A stretch of DNA of 42,676 bases from CAYWMP01 sp964459445 (GCA_964459445.1 CAYWMP010000028.1:1-42676); one strand, 5' to 3'. Counted from the stretch's first letter, positions 8,198-16,824 are shown. Notes: generated by a model from the letters alone, not told the origin. Numbers and translations are program-made.

Positions 8198-9025
8198 ATG
8201 AAACATTCAGTTCAAGTTGCCGGTACCAACATCACGGGAGAAGGCCCATTTTTTCTCATAGCCGGACCCTGCGTCATTGAGAATGAAGAAATCACCTCCC
8301 AGGTCGCTTCATTTTTGAAAGAAACCAGCGACCAATTGGAGATTCCCATCCTCTTTAAGACCTCATTCGACAAAGCAAATCGCACCTCCCTTGACTCCTA
8401 TCGCGGACCGGGTTTTTCAAAGGGTTTGGATATTATCCGAAGGGTAAAAGAGGATACCGGATTGCCGGTACTTTCTGATGTCCACAGACCGAGTCAGGTT
8501 GAAGAAGCGAGCAGGGTATTGGATGTCATTCAAATTCCTGCCTTCCTATCCCGTCAAACGGACCTTCTCTTGTCGGCTGCACAATCAGGGCTGCCTATCA
8601 ACATCAAGAAAGGACAATTCCTCTCACCCTGGGACATGCAACATGCCATCAACAAGATCATGTCTACAGGTAATAAAAACATTTTCCTTACCGAAAGAGG
8701 AGCGGCCTTTGGTTACAACAATCTCGTCGTTGACATGAGGTCCATCGCCGTGATGCGGGGATTCGGATATCCTGTGGTTTTCGACGCCACCCACAGCGTC
8801 CAGTTACCCGGAGGGGCCGGGACGAGTTCGGGTGGGCAAAGGGAGTTTGTTGGGACATTAGCAAGGGCGGCCGTGGCGGCCGGTGCAAGTGGCGTTTTCA
8901 TGGAGATACACCCCGATCCTGAGAAGGCCCTCTGTGACGGCCCGAATTCACTGCCCCTGGAACAGGTAAGACCCCTCGCCGCCCTGCTGAAACGAATTCA
9001 CGGCCTCATTCAGACAGAAAATTAG
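8198..9025 (+). CDS. kdsA: 3-deoxy-8-phosphooctulonate synthase (KDO-8-P synthase)
   Basis: 275 residues. It condenses arabinose 5-phosphate with phosphoenolpyruvate to KDO 8-phosphate in the cytoplasm, the committed step to the inner core of LPS. Motifs are IAGPCVIENE near residue 21, FKTSFDKANR with the substrate-binding Lys/Asn/Arg, LSDVHRP, NIKKGQFLSPWDM, FDATHSVQLPG and FMEIHPDPEKALCDGPNS. An upstream in-frame ATG at 8144 has no ribosome site; MKHSVQVAG at 8198 has AAAAAAGG upstream and fits family length. It is the first gene of the LPS block. The gene for the isomerase supplying arabinose 5-phosphate (kdsD) is not in its usual place next to it. Confidence 0.97.
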   Translation: MKHSVQVAGTNITGEGPFFLIAGPCVIENEEITSQVASFLKETSDQLEIPILFKTSFDKANRTSLDSYRGPGFSKGLDIIRRVKEDTGLPVLSDVHRPSQVEEASRVLDVIQIPAFLSRQTDLLLSAAQSGLPINIKKGQFLSPWDMQHAINKIMSTGNKNIFLTERGAAFGYNNLVVDMRSIAVMRGFGYPVVFDATHSVQLPGGAGTSSGGQREFVGTLARAAVAAGASGVFMEIHPDPEKALCDGPNSLPLEQVRPLAALLKRIHGLIQTEN

Positions 9026-9099
9026 GTCGTCGTTTTCCGGAATCACTTTGAACTTTCTCGTCTCTTGACGGTATAAAGAACAGGCTTTGAGATAGCGGA

Positions 9100-9299
9100 G
9101 GCAGGTTTTTTTTAAAAAGCCCTATCTCAAAAAAATAATTCCACCCAATTTTGCCGTTCCCGTAGATGGGAGGGTTCACTCCACTAAATCCATGGTAGAA
9201 TGTTAGGTTCCGATGAAATGCTATATTCTTTTGAACCCTTCCATCTACGGGAACCGCCAATGGAGACTATAGATAGGGCTTGGAAAAAAGAAACCTGCC
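9100..9299. repeat. Long foldback element between kdsA and kdsC
   Basis: A nested imperfect palindrome of about 200 bases fills most of the 347-base gap 9026-9372. The outer arms are 9100-9127 and 9271-9299 (GGCAGGTTT...AAGCCCTATCT and its complement). The inner arms are 9153-9178 and 9232-9257 (GTTCCCGTAGATGG and GGGTTCA with complements). The top loop of about 50 bases is unpaired. There is no coding capacity. It could be a decayed MITE or a very stable structured leader or terminator. kdsD commonly lies at this point in related gene clusters. Confidence 0.7.
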
Positions 9300-9372
9300 G
9301 TAGCCAATAGCAGAATCTTCGACACCGCCATTCGAAAATTCCCCGTTTCTAAACAGGGAGTATGACCAGGTA

Positions 9373-9897
9373 ATGAAAATAGAAGACAAGGCAAAACAAA
9401 TAAAACTCTTCATTTTGGATGTAGACGGCGTTATGACCGACGGGCGGATCATAATCAACAACCAAAAGGAAGAGTCCAAATCATTTAACGTGAAGGATGG
9501 TCTTGGGTTGAAATTATTAACGGAATACGGCATTGAGTTGGTGATCATTTCCGGGAGAAGTTCCAGGGCCCTTGAAAAGCGCGCTGATGAATTGGGCATC
9601 CTAGAAGTCTATCAGGGTGTCAAAGATAAAGTGCCTTTGCTCGCTAGGCTCATGAAGGAAAAGAAAGTGGAAAAGGAACAGGTCGGCTGCATAGGCGACG
9701 ATCTTCCGGATATTCCCCTGTTTCGTCAATCAGGCCTGTCCTTTGCGGTTGCCGATGCGGTCCCTGAAGTCCGAGCCGCCGCCGATATCACAACCCAAAG
9801 TAAGGGTGGTGATGGCGCGGTAAGAGAAGCCTGCGAATGGATCTTGAAGGCAAAGGGTAAATGGTCTGAAGCCGTCGCAAAATACATACAAGCCTAA
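9373..9897 (+). CDS. kdsC: KDO 8-phosphate phosphatase
   Basis: A 174-residue HAD-superfamily phosphatase of the tetrameric KdsC type without a cap domain. It hydrolyses KDO 8-phosphate to KDO and phosphate. Motif I is FILDVDGVMTDG (residues about 13-24, nucleophile Asp in DVDGV), motif II is VIISGRSS, and motif III/IV includes a conserved Lys (VKDKVPLL) and GCIGDDLPDIPLF with the Mg-binding Asp pair. Length and motifs match typical KdsC. It is followed after about 150 bases, with an internal promoter, by lptC. Confidence 0.96.
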   Translation: MKIEDKAKQIKLFILDVDGVMTDGRIIINNQKEESKSFNVKDGLGLKLLTEYGIELVIISGRSSRALEKRADELGILEVYQGVKDKVPLLARLMKEKKVEKEQVGCIGDDLPDIPLFRQSGLSFAVADAVPEVRAAADITTQSKGGDGAVREACEWILKAKGKWSEAVAKYIQA

Positions 9898-9995
9898 CGC
9901 TGATATTTTTCTAAAGGAATTCGGTTTCCTATTCCCCAGGCCTCACACTGAATGGGTGATTTTCATCCTTCTTCAAAACCCCACCCAAAATAAGC

Positions 9996-10025
9996 TTTAC
10001 ATTGTTAAATCCACTTTGGTATAAT
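9996..10025 (+). promoter_or_regulatory. Sigma-70-type promoter for lptCAB
   Basis: A -35-like TTTACA (9996-10001) and a perfect -10 TATAAT (10020-10025) are separated by 18 bases. Transcription would start near 10032, giving a very short leader before the ATG at 10046. This excludes the TTG at 10028 as the lptC start. It suggests that lptC and the genes after it can be expressed independently of kdsA-kdsC. Confidence 0.65.
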
Positions 10026-10045
10026 TATTGCAAAATTACCACAAG

Positions 10046-10615
10046 ATGAAGAAATTATTGAAGAAACATTGGCCGCTGATAGGCATCGGGCTACTACTTA
10101 TCGTAGTAGCCTTTTACCTTGTCCCGGCCAAAAAACTCCTCATGAGGGAATCAATCATTGGGGACTTGATTCCCGAGGCTGGCGTCAGGCTCAAGGACAT
10201 CCATTACGTCCATGACAACCCCGACGATGGGGTGAAATGGCTCTTGGACGCCAAGGCAATGACGCTTTCAAAGGACAGACAGATCATTTCCTTTAACGAC
10301 TTTAAGCTCAAACTCGAACCCGTAAATAAACCATCGATCGAACTTGAAGGCCAAAGGGGCAAATGGAATAAGGGCTCGGGGGAGATCAATCTTTACGGAG
10401 ATCTTCGGGGTTACACCCGCAACGGCTATAGAATTAGAACCGATCACATCCGATATAGCGGGGCCGGAAATATAGAAAGCGAAACACCCGTGAAGATAAT
10501 CGGTCCCTTTTTTACCGTTGAAGGCCAGGGCTTTCGCCTTAATATTAAAAAGGAAACCTTTCGATTAGATTCCGACGTCACCACCACCTTTGATAGCGAA
10601 GCATTGAACCTATGA
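10046..10615 (+). CDS. lptC: LPS export ABC transporter periplasmic protein LptC
   Basis: 189 residues: one N-terminal membrane helix (about 9-27, WPLIGIGLLLIVVAFYLV) followed by a periplasmic beta-jellyroll (OstA-like) domain rich in alternating hydrophobic residues. It links the LptB2FG complex in the inner membrane to the LptA bridge. Sequence conservation is low, as usual for LptC, and the call rests on the helix-plus-jellyroll form and on position between kdsC and lptA. It overlaps lptA by ATGA at 10612-10615, so translation is coupled. No strong Shine-Dalgarno precedes the ATG. Confidence 0.85.
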   Translation: MKKLLKKHWPLIGIGLLLIVVAFYLVPAKKLLMRESIIGDLIPEAGVRLKDIHYVHDNPDDGVKWLLDAKAMTLSKDRQIISFNDFKLKLEPVNKPSIELEGQRGKWNKGSGEINLYGDLRGYTRNGYRIRTDHIRYSGAGNIESETPVKIIGPFFTVEGQGFRLNIKKETFRLDSDVTTTFDSEALNL

Positions 10616-11136
10616 AAACCTTAAGATACCTTTCCTATTACATTATCCCTGTCATTATCACTTGCTTCATCTGGCCCTCGGGCGCCTTTTCCGAACCTGC
10701 TAAGGAATCATCATCAAAGACACCCTCCATTGTCATCAAGGCAAACACCCTAGAGGTTGACAATAACGACAAAGTTGTCACCTTCACCGGTGACGTGGAT
10801 GCCAAAAAAGACGACTTCACCATAACTTGTCAACGGCTGCGACTCCATTACAGGGGCATGTTCTCCAGTGAGACCTCGGAGAAGTTCGAGGTGGAGCAGA
10901 TCATTGCAACGGGTAAGGTAAAAATTACGCAAACTGACGGCGGCTATGCCACGGCGGAAAAGGCCGTTTACAATGAGAAGGCAGGCAAGTTCATCCTTAC
11001 CGGTCAACCCATGGTCAAGCAGGGCAACGATTTTGTGGAAGGCGCAAAGATCACCCTCTTCCTGAATGAAAAACGCAGTATCGTGGAAGGGTCCAAAGAT
11101 AAGCGGGTCAGGGCTGTCATCTTTCCCAAAGAATAG
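10612..11136 (+). CDS. lptA: LPS transport periplasmic protein LptA
   Basis: 174 residues. The signal peptide (residues 1 to about 27, ending near SGAFSEP) is followed by an OstA/LptA jellyroll with SIVIKANTLEVDNNDKVVTF, FTGDVDAKKDDFTITCQRL and a repeat ATGKVKITQTDGGYATAEK typical of the family. It polymerises into the periplasmic bridge that carries LPS from LptC to LptD. Coupled to lptC by a 4-base overlap and followed 18 bases later by lptB. The C-terminal basic tail is short. Confidence 0.92.
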   Translation: MKTLRYLSYYIIPVIITCFIWPSGAFSEPAKESSSKTPSIVIKANTLEVDNNDKVVTFTGDVDAKKDDFTITCQRLRLHYRGMFSSETSEKFEVEQIIATGKVKITQTDGGYATAEKAVYNEKAGKFILTGQPMVKQGNDFVEGAKITLFLNEKRSIVEGSKDKRVRAVIFPKE

Positions 11137-11154
11137 GTTAGAATAGCGCTCCAG

Positions 11155-11889
11155 GTGACAGGAAATAAAGAGATATTAGAGGCAAAAGATCTGGTCAAGA
11201 GCTACCATGGGAAAATGGTTGTCGACCACATTAGTCTTGTCCTCAAACGAAAAGAGATCATAGGTCTCCTGGGTGCTAACGGTGCAGGAAAAACAACCAC
11301 CTTCTATATGATCATAGGGCTTGCTAGGCCGGATGAAGGGGCGGTTATGCTGGACGGGCAAGATATCACCCATGATCCCATGTATAAAAGGGCCAGAAGC
11401 GGCATCACCTATTTGGCTCAGGAGCCCTCGGTCTTTCGGAAACTCACGGTTGAAGAGAATCTGCTGGCCATCATGGAGAGCATCGATATCCCCTCCCATG
11501 AAATCAAGGACCGGTTGGAAAAACTCCTGACCGAACTCAACCTCCGTCACCTTGCAAAACAAAAGGCCTCTTCTCTATCTGGTGGAGAAAGAAGGCGACT
11601 TGAGATAACCAGAGCGCTTGTCATCGAACCCAGGTTCATGCTGCTCGACGAGCCCTTTGCGGGGATAGATCCACTGGCCCTCAACGACATTAAACAGATC
11701 ATCAGACAGCTAAAAGATCGTGGCATCGGTATTATCATCTCTGACCATAATGTGAGGGAAACACTGGATGTTGTAGACTCCGCCTTTATAATTAGTCATG
11801 GCAAGATTATCGAGTCGGGTCCTCCGGAGAAAATAGTGGATAGCGAGATGGCACGCAGTCACTATCTGGGGATTGATTTCAACCTATAG
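11155..11889 (+). CDS. lptB: LPS export ABC transporter ATP-binding protein LptB
   Basis: A 244-residue cytoplasmic ATPase that drives LPS extraction by LptFG. Walker A is GANGAGKTT, the Q-loop is in AQEPSVFRKLTVEENL, the signature is LSGGERRRLEI, Walker B is FMLLDEPFAGIDP and the switch His lies in ISDHNVRETL. These exact wordings are typical of LptB rather than of branched-chain amino acid LivG/F. The start is GTG at 11155; no better ATG is available and the length fits. lptF and lptG are not in the window, as is common because they are usually encoded elsewhere. Confidence 0.96.
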   Translation: MTGNKEILEAKDLVKSYHGKMVVDHISLVLKRKEIIGLLGANGAGKTTTFYMIIGLARPDEGAVMLDGQDITHDPMYKRARSGITYLAQEPSVFRKLTVEENLLAIMESIDIPSHEIKDRLEKLLTELNLRHLAKQKASSLSGGERRRLEITRALVIEPRFMLLDEPFAGIDPLALNDIKQIIRQLKDRGIGIIISDHNVRETLDVVDSAFIISHGKIIESGPPEKIVDSEMARSHYLGIDFNL

Positions 11890-12068
11890 AAATAAGGTTG
11901 TCGAACAGCCTCCGGAGATGCCTTTACTCTTTAACCGGGATGTATTAGGTTAAGACAGAAGTCCCGAATGGGTAAGAATTTTAATTGAACCATTCAATCA
12001 CGAACGATATTAGGAGATCAAGACAGAGTAAACCAAAGGAACCGCGATTAAATTAAGACCCGTCTCTT

Positions 12069-13499
12069 ATGGCTTTACAACTGAAACAATCCTTAAGTCT
12101 TTCCCAGCAGCTGATCATGACGCCTCAGCTGCAGCAAGCCATCAAATTACTCCAACTCTCCAGGATGGAGCTCCTCGAGACCATCTATGGTGAAATGGAG
12201 ACAAACCCAATCCTTGAGGAGCAGGCGCCTGATGAGTTGGATGAGGATAAAGCCCTCGAAGAGACACCCAAGTCCGAAGAACCCATTATCGATGAGGTTA
12301 CCGTAAACGAAAAAGCCAGGGAGGACGTGGATTGGGAGAGCTATCTCTCCGAATATAACACCGGGTGGGCGGAAACCCCCTATGAAAGCAGGGAAGCCAC
12401 GCCCTTTGAGACCATCACATCAGAAAAGACCAGCCTTCACTCCCACCTTATGTGGCAACTCAACATGAGTGCCCTACCGGAACCGGAAAAAGAGATCAGC
12501 ATACACATTATCGGCAACCTGGATGATGACGGCTACCTCCAGAGCACCGTAGAGGAATTGTCTGAGACGACGAATTACACCGAAGACCAGGTGCTCGAAA
12601 CCCTGCGCTTTATTCAGAAATTCGATCCGGTCGGAATTGCTGCCCGAGACACCCAGGAATGCTTGCTGATTCAAGCAAGATTTCAGGACCTCGGAGGCAC
12701 CATCATTGAAAAAATCATCATGGATCATATGGATAAGCTCGAGAACAAAAAATATGATCTCTTAGCAAAAGGTTTATCCATTTCCATAGAAGACGTCCTT
12801 ACTGCCATATCGGTTATTACCAGTCTCGAACCAAAACCCGGCCGCAGGTTCAGCAACGAGGACACCATATATATCAGTCCTGATATTTATGTCTTCAAAG
12901 TGGGGGATGATTATGAGATTGCCCTTAATGAAGATGGCCTCCCAAAGTTGAGGGTCAATCCCTATTACCGGGATATCCTCTCGAGCCGGGATCCGCTTCA
13001 GGACGGCACAAAACAATACATACAAGAAAAACTGAAATCCGCGGCCTGGCTCATCAAGAGCATTCATCAAAGACAAAGGACCATCTATCGGGTCACTGAA
13101 AGTATTGTCCGTTTTCAAAGGGGTTTTTTGGATAGCGGCATTGCCCATCTAAAACCCCTCGTGCTTCGTGATGTTGCGGAGGACATCCAGATGCACGAAT
13201 CCACCATCAGCAGGGTTACAACAAACAAATACGTTCATACCCCTCAAGGTGTCTTTGAACTCAAATACTTTTTTAATAGCGCCATCAGCAGCCTTGATGG
13301 CGATTCTGTATCCTCCGAAAGCATGAAGGAACATATCAAAAACATTATAAAAGCGGAAAATAAGGTAAAGCCCTTTAGCGATCAAGAAGTTGCGGATTTG
13401 TTAAAGACCTTTAACATTAACGTTGCGCGACGCACCGTCGCCAAGTACAGAGAAACCCTGGGAATTTTGCCTTCTAGAAAGAGGCGAAAACCCTATTAG
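12069..13499 (+). CDS. rpoN: RNA polymerase sigma-54 factor
   Basis: 476 residues. The Gln/Leu-rich region I (MALQLKQSLSLSQQLIMTPQ onward), which contacts activator and core, is followed by an acidic region II (about 55-100), the core-binding domain, and the DNA-binding part with a helix-turn-helix (MHESTISRVTTNKYVHTPQGV). The RpoN box ARRTVAKYRE lies near the C terminus, with LPSRKRRKPY at the end. It recognises -24/-12 promoters, one of which I see at 25167-25183. The 179-base spacer after lptB suggests a separate promoter, although the order lptB-rpoN-hpf-ptsN is the common one in Proteobacteria. Confidence 0.97.
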   Translation: MALQLKQSLSLSQQLIMTPQLQQAIKLLQLSRMELLETIYGEMETNPILEEQAPDELDEDKALEETPKSEEPIIDEVTVNEKAREDVDWESYLSEYNTGWAETPYESREATPFETITSEKTSLHSHLMWQLNMSALPEPEKEISIHIIGNLDDDGYLQSTVEELSETTNYTEDQVLETLRFIQKFDPVGIAARDTQECLLIQARFQDLGGTIIEKIIMDHMDKLENKKYDLLAKGLSISIEDVLTAISVITSLEPKPGRRFSNEDTIYISPDIYVFKVGDDYEIALNEDGLPKLRVNPYYRDILSSRDPLQDGTKQYIQEKLKSAAWLIKSIHQRQRTIYRVTESIVRFQRGFLDSGIAHLKPLVLRDVAEDIQMHESTISRVTTNKYVHTPQGVFELKYFFNSAISSLDGDSVSSESMKEHIKNIIKAENKVKPFSDQEVADLLKTFNINVARRTVAKYRETLGILPSRKRRKPY

Positions 13500-13568
13500 A
13501 TTATGCTGAAGTTTGACTTTTCATTTCATATCTGTTAAAGAGCTCTTTCTCTTGAGGAGGGATCACCT

Positions 13569-14102
13569 ATGGATATTACGGTAACATTTAGACACGTTGA
13601 ACCGTCAGAAAGTCTGAGAACATACGCAGAAGAAAAACTGTCAAAGATAAACAAATACGTGGATTTTCCGATTGAAGCCCACGTCGTACTGGCGGTTGAA
13701 AAATTTAGACACATCGCAGACGTCACCTTGAGCTTGAATGGGACTAGAATCAAGGGTGCCGAGGAAACGGAAGATCTCTATTCCGCTATTGACCAGGTCA
13801 TGGATAAGATTGAGATGCAGGTCAAAAGAAATCGCTCTAAGATTAGAAACAGAAGGGTGGAAACCTTAAAAGGCGAGGAGGCCCTCGAATCGGCGGAGTC
13901 AGAGGAGGCAGGCAGTCTGGAAGAACCCATGATTGAGACAGAGAAGATGGTAGCCAAGCCCATGGATCCTGAAGAAGCTGCCATGCAAATCGGCATGTCA
14001 CCGCAAGACTTTCTGGTTTTCAGGAATTCTCGGTCCAATGAAATCAACGTCATCTATAAGAAAAGAGATGGAAATCTTGGCCTCATCGAGCCTTCGAGCT
14101 GA
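13569..14102 (+). CDS. hpf: Ribosome hibernation promoting factor, long form
   Basis: 177 residues. The N-terminal S30AE domain (1 to about 100, MDITVTFRHVEPSESLRTYA...) binds the 30S A/P site. A variable acidic linker (about 105-130) leads to a C-terminal dimerisation domain (about 128-175, DPEEAAMQIGMSPQDFLVFRN) that joins two ribosomes into 100S particles. The long form replaces the RMF plus short HPF pair of enterobacteria. An excellent GAGGAGGG lies about 7 bases before the ATG. A palindrome AAAGAGCTCTTT sits in the 69-base spacer after rpoN. Confidence 0.95.
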   Translation: MDITVTFRHVEPSESLRTYAEEKLSKINKYVDFPIEAHVVLAVEKFRHIADVTLSLNGTRIKGAEETEDLYSAIDQVMDKIEMQVKRNRSKIRNRRVETLKGEEALESAESEEAGSLEEPMIETEKMVAKPMDPEEAAMQIGMSPQDFLVFRNSRSNEINVIYKKRDGNLGLIEPSS

Positions 14103-14135
14103 TTTGCCGAAATTGCTCGTTGAGATGTGAATGAT

Positions 14136-14597
14136 ATGAAGTTGTCAGAGATTTTATTCGAAACCCACATCATCCCGGAATTGAAGGCTGTTGATAAAAA
14201 GGGTGTACTGGAGGAACTATCTGAGCCTATTGTGAGTGATGAACCAACCTTGGATAAAAGCTCATTGGTGAAGATTTTGCTTGAAAGGGAGCGCCTCGGC
14301 AGTACGGGAATCGGGGACGGCGTCGCCATCCCCCACGGTAAATTCCAAGGTCTCGCCCATCCCATGATCTCATTCGGAAGGAGCCGAAATGGCCTCGATT
14401 TCGATTCAATGGATGGGGAACCGGCCTACCTCTTTTTCCTGCTGGTGGCCCCCGAGAATTCCGCCAGCATTCACTTAAAAGCCTTGGCAAAGATAGCGAA
14501 AATTCTGAAAAACAGTTCCTTTCGCCAGGTGTTGATGGAGGCACCCACGCGACAGGAGCTTTATCAATCCATTATCAAAAATGACGAAGAGTTCTGA
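14136..14597 (+). CDS. ptsN: PTS IIA-like nitrogen regulatory protein
   Basis: 153 residues of EIIA(Ntr)/fructose-type. The phosphorylated His67 lies in DGVAIPHGKF, and the surrounding RERLGSTGIG matches the family. It is phosphorylated by EI(Ntr)-NPr and regulates metabolism rather than transporting sugar. The frame can begin at a GTG at 14127, but MKLSEIL at 14136 aligns with typical family starts, and neither has a strong ribosome site. hprK and rapZ, which often follow ptsN in this cluster, are missing; a mannose-type EIIA gene comes next after 110 bases. Confidence 0.93.
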   Translation: MKLSEILFETHIIPELKAVDKKGVLEELSEPIVSDEPTLDKSSLVKILLERERLGSTGIGDGVAIPHGKFQGLAHPMISFGRSRNGLDFDSMDGEPAYLFFLLVAPENSASIHLKALAKIAKILKNSSFRQVLMEAPTRQELYQSIIKNDEEF

Positions 14598-14707
14598 TTT
14601 CAACAATATCGTCAACATTAATCCTCTGAGGCAGTTCCAAGACGTCCAAGCTTGGCCAAAATCGGGCGCTTTGAAATTGCCTCATTTGAGACCTCTGAAT
14701 ACCCGAT

Positions 14708-15109
14708 ATGATAGGACTGTTAATTGTCACACACTGCGATCTGGGTAAAGAATTCCTAAATGCAGCGGAATTCATCGTTGGGCGCATTGAGGCGGTTGAC
14801 ACCCTCTCAATAACCCAAACCTCCGACAGTGAAAAAATCCGGAAATCGATTGAAGAAAAGGTCGCAGCCCTAAACACCGGCCAAGGTGTCCTTATTCTCA
14901 CCGATATGTTTGGTGGGACCCCTTCCAATCTAAGCCTCTCTTTCCTCAAAGAAGACAAGGTCGAGGTCCTGACCGGCGTAAATCTACCCATGATCATTGC
15001 CATCGTTCAGAACCGCTCAGGTTTGACCTTGGACGAAGTGGCTGGAAAGGCTTTAGATGCCGCCAAGGTCGGCATTTCCCAGGCAGGTAAATTGCTGGAG
15101 TCTGAATGA
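14708..15109 (+). CDS. PTS system mannose-type EIIA component
   Basis: 133 residues of the EIIA(Man) fold. The N-terminal MIGLLIVTHCDLGKEF has the phosphoryl-accepting His9, LTDMFGGTPSN is the dimer/active-site loop, and VEVLTGVNLPMIIA follows. No EIIB, EIIC or EIID gene is nearby, so a regulatory rather than transport role is likely, as in other Deltaproteobacteria where an orphan EIIA(Man) follows ptsN. Its stop overlaps the rimI start by ATGA at 15106-15109. The 110-base spacer before it contains an inverted repeat (TGAGGCAGTT against AATTGCCTCA). Confidence 0.9.
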   Translation: MIGLLIVTHCDLGKEFLNAAEFIVGRIEAVDTLSITQTSDSEKIRKSIEEKVAALNTGQGVLILTDMFGGTPSNLSLSFLKEDKVEVLTGVNLPMIIAIVQNRSGLTLDEVAGKALDAAKVGISQAGKLLESE

Positions 15110-15582
15110 CCTCCCTTATCGAGCTCACGCTCGAAAACTTTCAGGACTATGTCGAGAATATACTTGAGATAGAAAAAGACTCGTTTCCGTCTCCATGGTC
15201 ATCCAACGCGTTTTTGCAGGACATTAGGAATCCCCTCGCTCACCTTTGGGTCCTTACAGTTAAAAAAAGGGTCGTTGGCTATATTTGCTATTGGTTGTAT
15301 GATCATGAAATTCAGCTTATGAATTTGGCGGTTCATCCGAATTGGAGACGCCTGAAACTCTGAGAACTGCTTCTGAGAAAGATGTTGGATGAGGCCGAAC
15401 TAAACGGAGTAACCTGTATTTCCCTTGAAGTCAGGCCTTCCAATTCCGGGGCGAGACGGTTCTACGAAGAGGCGGGCTTTGTGGAAGTTGGCCTCAGGCC
15501 GGGATATTATCGCGATACCAAGGAAGACGGCATCATGATGGCCTACTCCCGTTCATCAAAAAAAATGGCCGTGTCGTCTTGA
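15106..15582 (+). pseudogene. rimI: Ribosomal protein S18-alanine N-acetyltransferase RimI, interrupted by in-frame TGA
   Basis: The same reading frame encodes both halves of a RimI-type GNAT acetyltransferase. The first 85 codons (IEKDSFPSPWSSNAFLQDI, GYICYWLYDHEIQLMNLAVHP) end at TGA 15361-15363. The frame continues without shift into ELLLRKMLDEAELNG, ISLEVRPSNSGARRFYEEAGF and GYYRDTKEDGIMMAY. The TGA stands where the last Gly of the acetyl-CoA-binding R-x-x-G-x-G loop should be (WRRLKL then stop), so GGA to TGA is a one-base explanation. Normal total length is about 158 residues. Coupled to the EIIA gene upstream. It is a nonsense pseudogene or a sequencing/assembly error; selenocysteine is unlikely. 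Confidence 0.85.
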
Positions 15583-15634
15583 GCTTAGTTGTTAATTCTA
15601 GCTACAAATTTCCATTTGCAAGGAGGAGGTAAAA

Positions 15635-16633
15635 ATGTCGGCAAAAGTTGCAATCAATGGATTCGGACGCATCGGAAGAATGGCTTTCAGGGCCGGGTTA
15701 AACAATAAGGACATAGAATTTGTTGCTATAAATGATCTGACGGATTCAGGGACTCTTGCGCATCTTCTGAAATACGATTCCTCTCAAGGAATTCTGGATG
15801 CCGAAATCTCTAACACGGACAATTCCATCATCGTCAATGGAAAGGAGATCCGGGTCTATGCTGAGAGAGATCCCGCCAATATTCCCTGGGCCGAAGCGGA
15901 TGCTGAGATCGTCTTTGAATCCACAGGACTCTTTAGGGATAAAGAAGCGGCATCCACCCATCTAAAGACGGGCGTGAGGAAAGTCATTATCTCCGCCCCT
16001 GCGAAAAACCCGGACATCACTATTGTCATGGGCGTAAACCATCAGGAATACAATCCTCAAAAACACCATATCGTTTCAAATGCCTCCTGCACGACAAACT
16101 GTCTCGCCCCACCTTGCAAGGTGCTGCTCGATAACTTCGGTATCGAAAAGGGCCTCATGACCACGACCCATGCCTACACAGGCGATCAGCGATTGCTCGA
16201 TTTTCCCCACAAGGATCTTCGGCGTTCGAGAGCTGCGGCCCTGTCAATGATTCCGACTACAACAGGCGCCGCCAAAGCGGTCTCACTCGTCCTTCCGCAA
16301 TTGGAAGGGAAAATGAACGGGATGGCTATTCGTGTCCCGACGCCAAACGTTTCCGTGGTGGACCTGGTGGCCCAGCTCAGCAAATCGGCCACGGTTGATG
16401 AAATAAACGGCGCATTGAAAGAAGCTTCAGAAGGTCATCTCAAGGGTATTTTAGCCTACTGTGATAAGCCTCTCGTCTCTATTGACTTCAATGGCTCAAC
16501 CGTATCTTCAACCATTGATTCCTTATCTACGATGGTGAACGGGGACATGGTCAAGGTCCTGTCCTGGTATGACAATGAATTCGGTTACGCCAATCGAATG
16601 GTGGATCTGGCCGTGTTTATGGCAAGCAACTAA
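15635..16633 (+). CDS. gap: Glyceraldehyde-3-phosphate dehydrogenase, type I
   Basis: 332 residues. It oxidises and phosphorylates glyceraldehyde 3-phosphate to 1,3-bisphosphoglycerate. The Rossmann start VAINGFGRIGRMAFRA and Asp34 (AINDLTD) indicate NAD preference. The catalytic Cys152 is in SNASCTTNCLAP and His179 in TTHAYTGDQ. WYDNEFGYANRMVDL closes the protein. Perfect AAGGAGGAGG lies before the ATG. tpiA follows after 335 bases; the gene usually placed between them, pgk, is absent. A hairpin with a T-run ends the unit downstream. Confidence 0.97.
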   Translation: MSAKVAINGFGRIGRMAFRAGLNNKDIEFVAINDLTDSGTLAHLLKYDSSQGILDAEISNTDNSIIVNGKEIRVYAERDPANIPWAEADAEIVFESTGLFRDKEAASTHLKTGVRKVIISAPAKNPDITIVMGVNHQEYNPQKHHIVSNASCTTNCLAPPCKVLLDNFGIEKGLMTTTHAYTGDQRLLDFPHKDLRRSRAAALSMIPTTTGAAKAVSLVLPQLEGKMNGMAIRVPTPNVSVVDLVAQLSKSATVDEINGALKEASEGHLKGILAYCDKPLVSIDFNGSTVSSTIDSLSTMVNGDMVKVLSWYDNEFGYANRMVDLAVFMASN

Positions 16634-16824
16634 AGCGCAGCGTTTAAGATTTGTTCTTTTCAGACGGGATAAACTTGATTGACGAGATGATTTGTCTCCA
16701 ACAGAAAATCTAAAGCACTATCTTGGGCGGCTGGTTATTCGAGTAGATCGTCTAAAAGCATTAGGTGGAGCGCTTGATATCAATAATAAGGTAACTTATT
16801 GTTGTTTTTCAAGCTCTCCACATT

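Noticed and set aside
9006..9260. Minus-strand 84-codon frame between kdsA and kdsC
   Set aside because: It is confined to the foldback element and the kdsA end, with no coding signs.
15361..15363. TGA in rimI as a selenocysteine codon
   Set aside because: RimI has no selenoprotein members, the position is a structural Gly, no SECIS-like hairpin is evident just downstream, and a point mutation is simpler.
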